Shown: positions 1-8,175 of the stretch, in pieces
Numbering within the stretch: the first letter of the stretch is position 1
Layout of the letters: the number at the start of each line of letters is the position of its first letter
Assembly (NCBI GenBank): GCA_025362795.1
Contig: JANYFE010000046.1
Coordinates: 1-41,760, forward strand
Origin: Rhodobacterales bacterium
Lineage (GTDB): Bacteria; Pseudomonadota; Alphaproteobacteria; Rhodobacterales; Rhodobacteraceae
Reading direction: 5' to 3'
DNA: 41,760 bases
Program-made: the position numbers and the translations under genes
Notes under the pieces: model-generated
What the model saw: only the letters and a program-made list of their open reading frames with translations
Told to the model about the DNA's origin: nothing
Databases searched by the model: none

Positions 1-219
1 AACCGAAGTCATCCGCCGCCGAGCATCATGGCGCACCATCGACGAGGTCGAGTTGGAAACCCTCAAATGGGTCGACTGGTTCAATAACCGCCGCCTGCTT
101 GAGCCTATCGGAAACATACCACCGGCTGAGGCAGAGGAGGCGTTCTATGCAAACCTGAACACACTCGATTTGGTCGCGTAACACGGACTATTTGGCTCCG
201 GTAAACCCGGCGCGGTTCA
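1..219 (+). mobile_element. IS3-family insertion sequence, right end only
   Basis: The window opens inside an insertion sequence whose transposase gene ends at 181. The minus-strand sequence starting at 219 reads TGAACCGCGCCGGGTTTACC, which has the TGA start and the G/C-rich character of IS3-family terminal inverted repeats, so I place the element's end at about 219. The other end and any 3-4 bp target duplication lie outside the window. The next gene (217-1188, minus) takes its stop codon from this terminal TGA, so the element probably inserted into the 3' end of that gene. The family call rests on the transposase tail and the IR shape; the exact border is inferred. Confidence 0.65.
2..181 (+). 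CDS. IS3-family transposase OrfB, C-terminal fragment
   Basis: The frame is open from the window edge to TAA at 179-181 and gives the last 59 residues. The tail contains WVDWFNNRRLLEPIGNIPPA, which is characteristic of the end of the DDE integrase-core (rve) transposases of the IS3 family. In that family OrfB is made by programmed frameshifting with OrfA. The catalytic DDE residues are upstream of the window and cannot be checked. Whether the full gene is intact is unknown. Confidence 0.85.
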   Translation, partial: TEVIRRRASWRTIDEVELETLKWVDWFNNRRLLEPIGNIPPAEAEEAFYANLNTLDLVA

Positions 220-1188
220 GATGGCCTTGCCTAAAAATCGGCGAAGGGATTTTTGCAAGTGTTCTGGCCGGAAACCGCGGCCTAGAAAGACAATGGTATT
301 GTCCTCGCCCGGGCCGGAGCGATTGGGTAGGATTTCGGGGGATTGCACCACTTTTCGCACGGTTTGCAGCAACAGGCGCCCGGCTGGTGTGCGTAGAACG
401 CCTTTGATCCGAACAAGATCATTGCCGCGCGCATGCAGCAAGGCCGACAGCCACAGGACGAAAGCAGACCAGTCAATGTCGGGGTCAATGATCAGTCGGG
501 TGGGGAAAATCGCGCCGCGCGTATCCTCGTCGGTAAGGGGAGCCAAGGCGGGTGCCTCGGCCTCTGCGGGCAAATCAGGCAGGGCGATGGCTTCACCCAG
601 AACTGCGGCGGATTGCGGGGCGGTCGGGTTCAGATTGCGCAGAGTGGCGCGCAGCAGGGTCAGCGTGGCGGGGGCCACCGCATCGCATTTGGACAGGATC
701 AGCCGGTCCGCGGCACCGATCTGGCGGCGGCCCAGGGGTTCGGTCTGCAACTGGGCCAGACCGTGCAGAGCGTCGACGACGACGACGGTTTCATCAATGA
801 CGATGTGGTTGACCAGAACCGGATCCCCCTGGATCGCCGCCACAATAGCGCCGGGGTCGGCCAAACCGCTGGTTTCCAGCACTATTCGTTGCAGGCGGGG
901 TGCATCAGAGGAAATCCGGCTGCGTTGGTCGCACAGGTCACGCAAGGCGCGGATCAGGTCGGCCTTGCCAGTGCAGCAGCAGCATCCACCGGCCAGCAGG
1001 GTCAGGCCGGACGCCGCGCCCAGAAGCGCATCATCCACCGCCGTTTCAGCCGCTTCGTTTATCACGACATGCACGGGGCCAAAGCTGCCGACATGCAACT
1101 GGTGGCGCAGCCAGGTGGTCTTGCCTGACCCGAGATAGCCGCCCAGCACGGTCAGCCGCATCCGGCCATCTGCAAAGTCAGTCGTCAT
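217..1188 (-). CDS. CobW/COG0523-family GTPase, probable metal chaperone
   Basis: This is a G3E-family P-loop GTPase of 323 residues. Walker A GGYLGSGKTT is at residues 16-25, the metal-binding cysteine run GGCCCCTGK at 67-75 (family CxCC motif), and an SKxD base-recognition motif (SKCD) replaces NKxD. The CobW C-terminal domain follows, ending in FLGRGFRPEHLQ. COG0523 proteins deliver Zn, Co or Fe to client enzymes, so a metal-dependent hydrolase of this cluster, such as the NodB-type protein at 1524-2426, is a plausible client (inference). The start at 1188 overlaps the upstream gene by 11 bp; Met10 is an alternative start. The stop codon TGA (217-219) is the first three bases of the IS end, so the native C-terminus may be a few residues longer. 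It is the last gene of the operon. Confidence 0.85.
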   Translation of the reverse strand: MTTDFADGRMRLTVLGGYLGSGKTTWLRHQLHVGSFGPVHVVINEAAETAVDDALLGAASGLTLLAGGCCCCTGKADLIRALRDLCDQRSRISSDAPRLQRIVLETSGLADPGAIVAAIQGDPVLVNHIVIDETVVVVDALHGLAQLQTEPLGRRQIGAADRLILSKCDAVAPATLTLLRATLRNLNPTAPQSAAVLGEAIALPDLPAEAEAPALAPLTDEDTRGAIFPTRLIIDPDIDWSAFVLWLSALLHARGNDLVRIKGVLRTPAGRLLLQTVRKVVQSPEILPNRSGPGEDNTIVFLGRGFRPEHLQKSLRRFLGKAI

Positions 1189-1471
1189 TCAGGAAGGCCG
1201 GGTCCAAAGGGTCAATCGGGTGGCCCAGCATACGTTCGGCTTCGGCCCAAAGCGAAGCGAGGTCAGGCACGATGGTCTGATTGCCCGACAATGTGCCCAT
1301 CTGGATGCCTGGCACCATGCCGCCATCATGTGCGGTCAGGCCGTAAGGCCGCAGCACCTTGTCCAGCAAGTCAGCCCGGTGAAAACGCGCACGCAGGCGG
1401 TCGCCGGGCGTGTCAGCTCCAGCCTCGGTCCAGTGACCGGGCGCCGAAGGATTACCGCAGGCATTGCACAT
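1178..1471 (-). CDS. small conserved-looking protein of unknown function
   Basis: I do not recognise this 97-residue protein. It begins MCNACGNP, a single CxxC pair at residues 2-5 that could bind metal or form a disulfide, and has no membrane segment or signal peptide. It is acidic at the C-terminus (DPLDPAFLNDD). It lies between the NodB-type hydrolase (52 nt upstream) and the CobW GTPase (11-bp overlap), so it is very probably co-translated with both. A CxxC protein beside a COG0523 metallochaperone could take part in metal handling, but this is only a guess from position. Confidence 0.7.
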   Translation of the reverse strand: MCNACGNPSAPGHWTEAGADTPGDRLRARFHRADLLDKVLRPYGLTAHDGGMVPGIQMGTLSGNQTIVPDLASLWAEAERMLGHPIDPLDPAFLNDD

Positions 1472-1523
1472 CTTGGGCCCTTTCGGAATGCAGGTGCCGG
1501 TTGCCCGACACCCACCGTTTTTA

Positions 1524-2426
1524 TCAGATTACTTCGGGGCGCGCAGCACCGGCGAAGGGGAATCGCTTGCGGAAGTCATCGGCAATCGTCTCGAACGGGG
1601 CCCATTCGACGCCGGAATGCTTGGAGATATACTCAATCAGGCGTTCCAGCATCAGCAGAACCTGAGGGCGGCCGGCCACGTCGGGGTGAATGGTGAAGGC
1701 GAAAACACCATATTCCATCTCACGGTAAACCCAGTCGAACTGGTCGCGCCACATTTCCTCAATGTCGCGCGGATTGACGAAGCCGTGGCTGTTCGGGGCC
1801 TTCTTCATGAACATCATCGGCGGCAGGTCGTCGACATACCAGTTGGCCGCGATATCGACGAGGTCGATCTCATGGCCATGCTTCAGAGGGTGCATCCAGT
1901 CCTTGGCCGACTTGGAATAGTCGATCACGTTCCAGCTGTCGCCGACCTTGGCATAGAAGGGCTGGAAGTCGCGGTAGCCTTGGCTGTGGTCATAGGTGAA
2001 GCCGTGCTTCAGCAGCAGCGCCGCGGTCGAGTTCGACATTTCCCACCACGGCGCCACATAGCCGCGCGGGGCTTTGCCGGTCAGGCCCTTGATCAGCTCG
2101 ATCGACTTGACCAAAACGTCTTCTTCTTGTGTCGGTGTCATGGCGATGGGGTTTTCGTGCAGATAGCCGTGCGCGCCCACTTCGTGACCGTCCTTGACGA
2201 TCATCTCCATCTCTTTCGGGAAAGTCTCCAGGCTGTGACCGGGGATGAAGAACGAGGTCTTCAGGCCGTATTTCTTGAACAGGCGCAGAAGGCGCGGAAC
2301 GCCCACTTCGGTGGCGAAGATACCACGCTGGATGTCAGACGGCGAGTCTCCGCCGCCATAGGAGCCGATCCAGCCTGCGACCGAGTCGATGTCGGTGCCA
2401 AAGGCGCAGTAAATCTTTTTAGCCAT
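1524..2426 (-). CDS. NodB-homology (polysaccharide deacetylase family) hydrolase, PuuE / HP0310-like
   Basis: This 300-residue protein has the NodB fold of carbohydrate esterase family 4. It starts [18 protein letters not shown] and carries [14 protein letters not shown] and [11 protein letters not shown]. The pattern matches the branch that includes allantoinase PuuE and Helicobacter HP0310 rather than classical chitin or peptidoglycan deacetylases. Members of this branch lacking a signal peptide act in the cytoplasm, and several cleave cyclic amides or imides. Given the amidases, HyuAB pairs and Pxp genes nearby, a ring-opening amidohydrolase is more likely here than a cell-wall deacetylase (inference). 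The start is supported by AAGGAGG at 2435-2441, 8 nt upstream of the ATG. It lies 21 nt after the OYE gene. Confidence 0.8.
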   Translation of the reverse strand: MAKKIYCAFGTDIDSVAGWIGSYGGGDSPSDIQRGIFATEVGVPRLLRLFKKYGLKTSFFIPGHSLETFPKEMEMIVKDGHEVGAHGYLHENPIAMTPTQEEDVLVKSIELIKGLTGKAPRGYVAPWWEMSNSTAALLLKHGFTYDHSQGYRDFQPFYAKVGDSWNVIDYSKSAKDWMHPLKHGHEIDLVDIAANWYVDDLPPMMFMKKAPNSHGFVNPRDIEEMWRDQFDWVYREMEYGVFAFTIHPDVAGRPQVLLMLERLIEYISKHSGVEWAPFETIADDFRKRFPFAGAARPEVI

Positions 2427-2434
2427 GAGGGTTT

Positions 2435-2441
2435 CCTCCTT
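2435..2441 (-). promoter_or_regulatory. strong ribosome binding site of the NodB-type hydrolase gene
   Basis: The minus strand reads AAGGAGG here with an 8-nt spacer to the ATG at 2426. It is the best Shine-Dalgarno site seen in this operon and fixes the start of the hydrolase gene. It suggests independent, efficient translation within the polycistronic message. Confidence 0.8.
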
Positions 2442-2447
2442 AGATGT

Positions 2448-3626
2448 TCAGATAATGGGCCACTGCGGGTCGGTCAGCGCCAAGGGGTAGGCGATACCGT
2501 AGTCAAGCGGCGGGCGGACGACGTATTTGCGGTCAAACGGCGCCCAGTCATAGGGCACGCCAGAGCGGACGATATAGGGCCAGTCAGGCTGGGCGAAAAT
2601 CGGGCGACCAATGGCCACAATGTCGGCCGCGCCACTGCTAAGGGCAGCCTCAGCCTGCGGGCCGTCGGCAATGCCGCCATTGGTGATCATCGGCAGACCA
2701 GACGCTTTGCGCAACACGGTGGGCATGGGGGTGGCATCGTCGGCCTGACGGTTATCCAGGTAATCAAAGCTGGCCCAATGCAGCGCGTCATAGGCAGACC
2801 CTTTCAGGGCCGCCCCAATCGCCTCGGCATAGGCCGTGCCCGGCCAGGCGCCCACGAAATCATCCACGCCGTCTTGCGACAGGCGCAGGACGAGCAGCTT
2901 GTCGGGGCCGATGGCGGCACGCACCTTCTCGCCCACCAGCTTGGCGAAACGGATGTTGTTTTCGGGTGATCCGCCAAACTCATCCGTGCGCAGGTTGGTC
3001 TTGGGGTTGATGAACTGCCACAGCAGATAGCCGTTGGCGCCATGCACCTCGACCCCGTCTGCCCCAGCATCCACGGCGCGCTTGGCCCCTGCGGCAAAGC
3101 CATCGGCGATTTGATGGATCTCCTCGACCGTCAAGGCGCGGGCGGGGCCGAAGGTGACCTTGTCCCACGTGCCACCAATGGCGCGGATCTGCTTTTCGTA
3201 ATCATTGTCAGTGTAAAGCGACCAGCCGCCGCTTTGCGTGGCCGAGGCGCTGACGGGGGGCTGGCCGTTCAACACGCGCGGGTCCGACACCCGGCCGCCA
3301 TGCATCAGCTGGACGATGATCTTGCAGTCGTGCTGGTGCACCGCATCACAGACCTTGGCCCAGCCGGCCTGATGGCGGGCATTGGCAATGCCGGGTTGCG
3401 ACAGATAGGCACAGGATTGGAAAGCGTCCTGTTCATAGGTGCCTTCCGTGATGATCAGGCTCAGTCCACCGCGCGCACGGCGGGCGTAGTATGCGGCCAT
3501 TTCGTCATTTGGGGTGCCGTCCGCCTCGGCCATCTGGCGGGTCAACGGGGCCATGGCGATGCGGTTGCGAAGGGTTAGCGGACCCAGTTTGATCGCGGAA
3601 AACAAGGTCGAGAAGGCTTCAGTCAT
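2448..3626 (-). CDS. old yellow enzyme family NADH:flavin oxidoreductase
   Basis: This is an FMN-dependent TIM-barrel ene-reductase of 392 residues. LGPLTLRNRIAMAPLTR near residue 14 is the family N-terminal motif. HGANGYLLWQF supplies the His/Asn pair that binds the substrate carbonyl and the Tyr proton donor, followed by NLRTDEFGGS. ITNGGI and AIGRPIFAQPDWP form the FMN phosphate site. The family reduces activated C=C bonds of enones, maleimides and nitro compounds with NAD(P)H. In this cluster it could reduce an unsaturated cyclic imide or enoate (inference). I chose ATG at 3626; a TTG at 3629 is in frame but the amidase stop is immediately before it (3630-3632). Slightly longer than the usual 360-370 residues. 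Confidence 0.88.
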   Translation of the reverse strand: MTEAFSTLFSAIKLGPLTLRNRIAMAPLTRQMAEADGTPNDEMAAYYARRARGGLSLIITEGTYEQDAFQSCAYLSQPGIANARHQAGWAKVCDAVHQHDCKIIVQLMHGGRVSDPRVLNGQPPVSASATQSGGWSLYTDNDYEKQIRAIGGTWDKVTFGPARALTVEEIHQIADGFAAGAKRAVDAGADGVEVHGANGYLLWQFINPKTNLRTDEFGGSPENNIRFAKLVGEKVRAAIGPDKLLVLRLSQDGVDDFVGAWPGTAYAEAIGAALKGSAYDALHWASFDYLDNRQADDATPMPTVLRKASGLPMITNGGIADGPQAEAALSSGAADIVAIGRPIFAQPDWPYIVRSGVPYDWAPFDRKYVVRPPLDYGIAYPLALTDPQWPII

Positions 3627-3629
3627 CAA

Positions 3630-4979
3630 TTATCCTCTGACAATCTGTTCAATGGCAAGACCTGCGGCCAGAACCGCCCGGTCGCGACCATGCGGGGCCG
3701 AAATCATGAAACCCGTGGGCATCTGGTGGGCATCAAACCCGTTCGGGATGGACAACCCGCACCAATCAAGGAAATTTCCCAAGGATGTGTTGCGCAGGAT
3801 CAATCCGTTGTGGCGGAAGAATACCTCTTGGTCTGCCTCCAGCGGGGCAATCGGCATAGCAACCGTGGGGGTGGTCGGACAAATCAGCAGCGCATCGCCG
3901 ATTTGGGCGGCGACGGCGGCGATCAGCCGTTTGCGTTCGCGGAGCAGGATTGTCAGTTCAACGGCGCTGGAATTGGCCGCGCTCATGATCCGACGCACAA
4001 CACGGGCATCGATCCGGGCGGCGTCGGGGCCATGCAAGCGGTCCCAATGAACATCCAACGCCTCGATTGCGGCCAGAGCGGCGCGGCGGGTTATCACGTC
4101 CAGCGTCTCAGCCAATTCCGGCAGGGCAACGCGGCGCACCCGGGCGCCTGCCAGTTCCAGCCGGACTACAGCAGCCTCAAAGTTTGCGGCGACGGCGGGG
4201 GACAGAGTATCCAGCATTACGGAGTCAGGAATGACAAAATCCAAAGCGTCCACCAAAGCGGCCTGCACATCAGGCACTTGCAGACCCCGCAAGACGGTAT
4301 CGGCAAGCACACAATCCTCGACACTATGGGCCAATGGGCCAAGCGTATCCATGGAGCGTGACAACGGGAACACCCCGGTCATCGGGTAATGCCCGGTAGA
4401 GGTTTTATAGCCCACAACCCCGTTGAACGCCGCCGGAATGCGGATCGACCCACCAGTATCGGTGCCAAAGGCGATCGGCACGATGCCGGCTGCCACGACA
4501 ACGCCGCTCGCCGACGAAGACCCACCCGGCGACCGCGCAGGCCCTGTCCCGTTCGGGTTGCGCGGGGTGCCGAAATGCGGGTTCAACCCGATGCCGGAAA
4601 AGGCAAATTCGGTCATGTTCAGCGCGCCGACCGTCACCAGCCCGGCCCGCGCCCCAGCCCCGACCAATGCCGCGTCCTGCGCCGCTGGCGGGTTTGAGGC
4701 CAGCACGACAGAGCCAGCCGTGGTAACGCGCCCTTTCAGGTCAAACAAATCCTTCCACGCCACTGGAACGCCGTCCAGCAAACTCGCCGGGTTGCCAGAA
4801 CGCAACCGGGCGCGGGCAGCATGGGCCTCGGCCTCAGCCCGGGGGCGCAGGGTTTCGGTGAAGATGGCGTTGTCGCCCACCGCGTCGATGCGGGCGAAAA
4901 CCTGATCCACCAGATCAAGCGGATCGCATCGCCCGTCGCGCAGATCGCGGGCAAGGGCGCTGGCTGTGGTCACGCGCAT
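3630..4979 (-). CDS. amidase-signature family amidase
   Basis: A 449-residue serine amidase. The Ser-cisSer-Lys triad is visible: Lys76 in GVPVAWKDLFD, the cis-Ser in SPGGSSSASG (150-159) and nucleophile Ser178 in GTDTGGSIR. Family members hydrolyse amides, half-amides, allophanate or carbamates in the cytoplasm. Its place between the transporter ATPase (10 nt upstream) and the OYE gene (3 nt downstream) ties it to the imported compound. Possible roles include hydrolysis of the linear amide left after ring opening, or an allophanate-hydrolase-like step downstream of the biotin enzyme of the neighbouring operon (inference). No C-terminal allophanate hydrolase domain is present. Confidence 0.9.
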   Translation of the reverse strand: MRVTTASALARDLRDGRCDPLDLVDQVFARIDAVGDNAIFTETLRPRAEAEAHAARARLRSGNPASLLDGVPVAWKDLFDLKGRVTTAGSVVLASNPPAAQDAALVGAGARAGLVTVGALNMTEFAFSGIGLNPHFGTPRNPNGTGPARSPGGSSSASGVVVAAGIVPIAFGTDTGGSIRIPAAFNGVVGYKTSTGHYPMTGVFPLSRSMDTLGPLAHSVEDCVLADTVLRGLQVPDVQAALVDALDFVIPDSVMLDTLSPAVAANFEAAVVRLELAGARVRRVALPELAETLDVITRRAALAAIEALDVHWDRLHGPDAARIDARVVRRIMSAANSSAVELTILLRERKRLIAAVAAQIGDALLICPTTPTVAMPIAPLEADQEVFFRHNGLILRNTSLGNFLDWCGLSIPNGFDAHQMPTGFMISAPHGRDRAVLAAGLAIEQIVRG

Positions 4980-4989
4980 CGTGGGCCTC

Positions 4990-6108
4990 TTATTGCTTGA
5001 TCACGGTCGAGCGTCCCGCTTGCCACGCCACAAAGGCCGAAGCTCCGGCTGCGAACTGACCACGATATTTGTCAGTATGGCCCTCAACCGCGATCACATC
5101 GCCGTTGGGAAGCTCGACCGCCATTTGCAGGATATGGCCGATCAGCTGCGCCCGCGTGATCTTGCAGGGGATCAGATTGGTGCCATAGGTCCGGCGCGCT
5201 TCATCGGGCGAAATCGTGCCGGGCAGAATATCAACCGCTTCCGCAGGCAGCACCAGCGAGGCCGCACCGCCCAGGGTCAGACCGGCGGGCTGTTCACCGC
5301 TGAGCGTGCCAAACGCGGTGTCGAGTGTCACGACCTCGCCCCCCAACACTTTGACCGTGCCGGGGATCAGGGTGTTCGCCCCGATGAAACGGGCAACGAA
5401 GATGCTTTGCGGGCGGGTGTATAATTCGCGCGGGGGGCTGATCTGTTCGACACGGCCCGCGTTCATCACGACGATGCGGTCCGACAGGGCCAGCGCCTCG
5501 GATTGGGCGTGGGTGACGAAAACGAACGTAATGCCAAGCTCGCGTTGCAGCAGTTTCAATTCGTTCTGGATGCTTTTGCGTAGGTTGGCGTCCAAGGCGC
5601 CAAGCGGTTCATCCAACAACAAAATATCGGGTTCCACCACCAAAGACCGGGCCAGCGCGATGCGCTGCCGCTGGCCGCCAGACAGGCGGTTCGGGCGCAT
5701 GAGGGCCACGTCCGTCAGGCCAAGCTTTTCAATGATACGGTCAACCTTGCGGTCAGCCTCAGCCGCGGCCATGCCTTTGACATCAAGCCCGAAGCGGATG
5801 TTCTGCCGCACGTTCATATGCGGGAACAGCGCGTAATTCTGAAAGATCATCGAGGTCGGGCGCTTTTCCGGCAACATGTCGTTCACCCGTTTGCCCCGGA
5901 TCAACAGATCGCCCGAGGTAATCGTTTCAAACCCAGCAATCATGCGCAACGTCGTGGTCTTGCCGCAGCCCGACGGCCCCAGAAAGGCGATGAACTCGCC
6001 CTTGTCCACATCGAGGTTGAAGTCGATGACCGCAGGCGTGCCGTTGTCATAGACCTTGCCGATATGGGAAAGTTGCAGGTCGTAGGCCACAGAGAGGTAT
6101 CCTTGCAT
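4990..6108 (-). CDS. ABC transporter ATPase, PotA-like, canonical
   Basis: A nucleotide-binding subunit of 372 residues for a spermidine/putrescine/iron-type importer. Walker A GPSGCGKT is at 44-51, the Q-loop at FQNYALFPH, signature LSGGQRQR at 141-148, Walker B ILLLDEP near 161-167 and H-loop His199 in FVTHAQSEA. A C-terminal TOBE-like regulatory domain follows. All catalytic motifs are intact, in contrast to the partner ATPase at 10624-11703. It lies 46 nt after the binding-protein gene. Two ATPase genes for one pair of permeases suggest a heterodimeric motor. Confidence 0.92.
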   Translation of the reverse strand: MQGYLSVAYDLQLSHIGKVYDNGTPAVIDFNLDVDKGEFIAFLGPSGCGKTTTLRMIAGFETITSGDLLIRGKRVNDMLPEKRPTSMIFQNYALFPHMNVRQNIRFGLDVKGMAAAEADRKVDRIIEKLGLTDVALMRPNRLSGGQRQRIALARSLVVEPDILLLDEPLGALDANLRKSIQNELKLLQRELGITFVFVTHAQSEALALSDRIVVMNAGRVEQISPPRELYTRPQSIFVARFIGANTLIPGTVKVLGGEVVTLDTAFGTLSGEQPAGLTLGGAASLVLPAEAVDILPGTISPDEARRTYGTNLIPCKITRAQLIGHILQMAVELPNGDVIAVEGHTDKYRGQFAAGASAFVAWQAGRSTVIKQ

Positions 6109-6154
6109 CTTTGGTCCGGCCGGGGCTAAAACCCCGACCGTCCAGGTTTTCAGA

Positions 6155-7375
6155 TCAGGCCGACAGGAATTCGTCCCATTTGGTCATCAGCAGGTCGTAC
6201 TTGTCCGGCCACTGGTGCCAGTAGGCGACGTTCGCCGCACGGGTCGCCAGGGAACCGCCGTCGCGCAGGTCGCCTTCCTTGATGCCGCGGTCTTCCGCGC
6301 CAACCCACGGTGCACCTTCGTACCAGAAGGCATACTTTTCCGGGGCCATCACAGCTTTGACCTTGTCATTGGGCGAGTAGTAGCCCTGTTCGGACACAGC
6401 CACAGCCGGGCCACCCGACAGCCAGAAATCGGCGTAAGCCGTCACTGCGTCGAGGTTCGGTGAGGATTTCAGCGCCGAAACACCGATCGACCAACCGCGA
6501 TAGCCGCTTTTCATGGTGGCGTAAGAGCATTGGACTCCCTGAGCCTTGACGGCCATGACAGCCGGCTGCCATGCGTCTGCAAGGATCATTTCGCCCGAAG
6601 CCATCAGGTTGACCAATTCGCCGAAATCACCCCAGAGAGCGCGGAATTGGCCCTCTTTTTTCTTCGAGATCAGGAACTTGGCTGCTTCTTCAATCGCCGC
6701 CGCATCCGGGTTGCCCGGGTTCTTGACTTCCAGAAGACCCAGTTCGTTCATGGCCAGCACGGCCTGACCGAAGGCGATCAGCGGGTCGACGTTCAGGCCG
6801 GTCTTGCCCTTGAACTTGGGGTCGAACAGCGACGACCACAGCGACGCTTCTTCCGCCGACACAAGGTCGGGGCGGTAGCCGATGGAGTCGAAGTTGTACA
6901 CCGTCGGAACCATGTTCAGCGCGGTCTGGCTCTCGTCGGTCCAGATCTGGCCCACGATCTGCGCGCGGGCTTCCCACTTGTCCGACGCTTTTATGAAGCT
7001 CTCGCCGATGCCGGTCCAGTTGGTCAGATTGGCAGTCGGGATCGGCGACACAAGGCCGGTCTGGGTGATCGACGGCAGACGCTCACCGATGGTTTCCCAG
7101 CAGTCGTAAGCGGTTGAACCCGACAGCAGTTCGGTCTGGGTGTTCGGGAAGATGTCAGCTTTGCCCGAGACCGACTTAACGCCCGAAGCCGCCTTGAAGT
7201 CCGCCAGAATGCGGTCCTGCACGGTCACCGACAGACCAACGGTGCGCAGTTCCTGCGCCGCAAGGTCAGCGGCAAAGGCTTGTTGCGCGCCGAGGAACGG
7301 CAAGCCGCCCGCAGCCAACGCAGCGCCGGTGGTCCCTTTCAGGAACCCGCGGCGGGATAGTGAACTGTGATTCAT
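6155..7375 (-). CDS. periplasmic substrate-binding protein of the ABC transporter, PotD/PotF-like
   Basis: A 406-residue extracellular solute-binding protein of the polyamine/Fe type. The N-terminus has a twin-arginine pattern SRRGFLKGTTGAALAAGG with probable cleavage after AFA near residue 35, so export is by Tat and folding happens in the cytoplasm. The mature domain includes MVPTVYNFDSIGYRPD and a conserved C-terminal APEKYAFWYEGAPW. The last segment is shared with the signal-less paralogue at 12955-14196. It captures the substrate and delivers it to the permeases at 8894-10624. The ligand cannot be read from sequence; a nitrogenous compound is suggested by context. It lies 44 nt after the SDR gene. 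Confidence 0.9.
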   Translation of the reverse strand: MNHSSLSRRGFLKGTTGAALAAGGLPFLGAQQAFAADLAAQELRTVGLSVTVQDRILADFKAASGVKSVSGKADIFPNTQTELLSGSTAYDCWETIGERLPSITQTGLVSPIPTANLTNWTGIGESFIKASDKWEARAQIVGQIWTDESQTALNMVPTVYNFDSIGYRPDLVSAEEASLWSSLFDPKFKGKTGLNVDPLIAFGQAVLAMNELGLLEVKNPGNPDAAAIEEAAKFLISKKKEGQFRALWGDFGELVNLMASGEMILADAWQPAVMAVKAQGVQCSYATMKSGYRGWSIGVSALKSSPNLDAVTAYADFWLSGGPAVAVSEQGYYSPNDKVKAVMAPEKYAFWYEGAPWVGAEDRGIKEGDLRDGGSLATRAANVAYWHQWPDKYDLLMTKWDEFLSA

Positions 7376-7419
7376 TTCAGTACCTCCGAGTTGATTTGTT
7401 ATTCTGCGCGGCCATTGGA

Positions 7420-8175
7420 TCAGTAGCGCCCCACCAACAGCCCGCCATCGACCACCACCACTTGGCCCGTCATGTAACGGGCCGCGCTGGAGGCGAGAAA
7501 CAGGGCGACATCAGCAATCTCTTCAGGTTGACCGATGCGGCCCATGGGGATGAATTCCCCCGCCTTGTCCGCAGCTTCGGGGCCGAGGGAATGTTCCTTC
7601 GACAAAAGCTGCGCCGTCCGGATGTAGCCTGGCGCGATGCCATTCACCCGGATGCCGTCGCGGGCCAATTCCACCGCAAGGCCGCGCACAAGGCCGACCA
7701 CGCCAGATTTCGCCGCTGAATAATGCACATGTTCATCCCAGCCATAGGCCACGCCCATGATCGAGGACAGGGCCACGACAGCCCCTTTCTTGCGCGCCTT
7801 CATGCCTGCAAGAGCCGGGCGCACGACGCGGAAGATGCCTTTGAGGTCGATCTCAAACGTATGATCCCACTTTTCGTCCGACATCTCGGCCAGTGGTACC
7901 CGGTGCGCGATGCCCGCATTGGCCACAATGACGTCAATGCCGCCATGCCTGGCCTCGACCGCGGCCACAACAGCATTCGCAGCTTCGGTCAAGCGGACGT
8001 CGAGCAGGTGGAATTCCGCCGTGCCGCCATCTGCCGTGATTTCCGCCACGACTGACGTGCATTCGGCGTCCAGAATGTCGGTGGCCACCACATGATAGCC
8101 CGCCTTGGCAAAGGCCTTGGCGGTGGCACGGCCAATGCCGATGCCTGCGCCGGTGATCAGAACGATTTCGGTCAT
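7420..8175 (-). CDS. short-chain dehydrogenase/reductase (first of tandem pair in coordinates)
   Basis: A classical SDR of 251 residues. TGAGIGIG near residue 8 is the nucleotide-binding motif, NAG at the end of beta-4 is in VIVANAGIAH, and YSAAK provides the catalytic Tyr and Lys, preceded by a Ser in VALSSIMG. An acidic residue after beta-2 (ATDILD) favours NAD(H). I chose ATG at 8175, which overlaps the stop of the second SDR as ATGA. The open frame extends far upstream to 8559, but that extension runs antisense to conserved SDR coding and has no homology-like content. The pair looks like an old tandem duplication. Substrate unknown, probably a hydroxy intermediate of the pathway. Confidence 0.9.
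   Translation of the reverse strand: MTEIVLITGAGIGIGRATAKAFAKAGYHVVATDILDAECTSVVAEITADGGTAEFHLLDVRLTEAANAVVAAVEARHGGIDVIVANAGIAHRVPLAEMSDEKWDHTFEIDLKGIFRVVRPALAGMKARKKGAVVALSSIMGVAYGWDEHVHYSAAKSGVVGLVRGLAVELARDGIRVNGIAPGYIRTAQLLSKEHSLGPEAADKAGEFIPMGRIGQPEEIADVALFLASSAARYMTGQVVVVDGGLLVGRY

Noticed and set aside
1178-1188. Frameshift between the small CxxC protein and the CobW gene
   Set aside because: The 11-bp overlap leaves both proteins with sensible ends, and the CobW start precedes its P-loop by the usual distance.
1464-2969. Long open frame on the plus strand (about 500 codons)
   Set aside because: It lies opposite the NodB-type hydrolase and OYE genes, which have clear family motifs. 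Its composition is that of an antisense frame in high-GC DNA.
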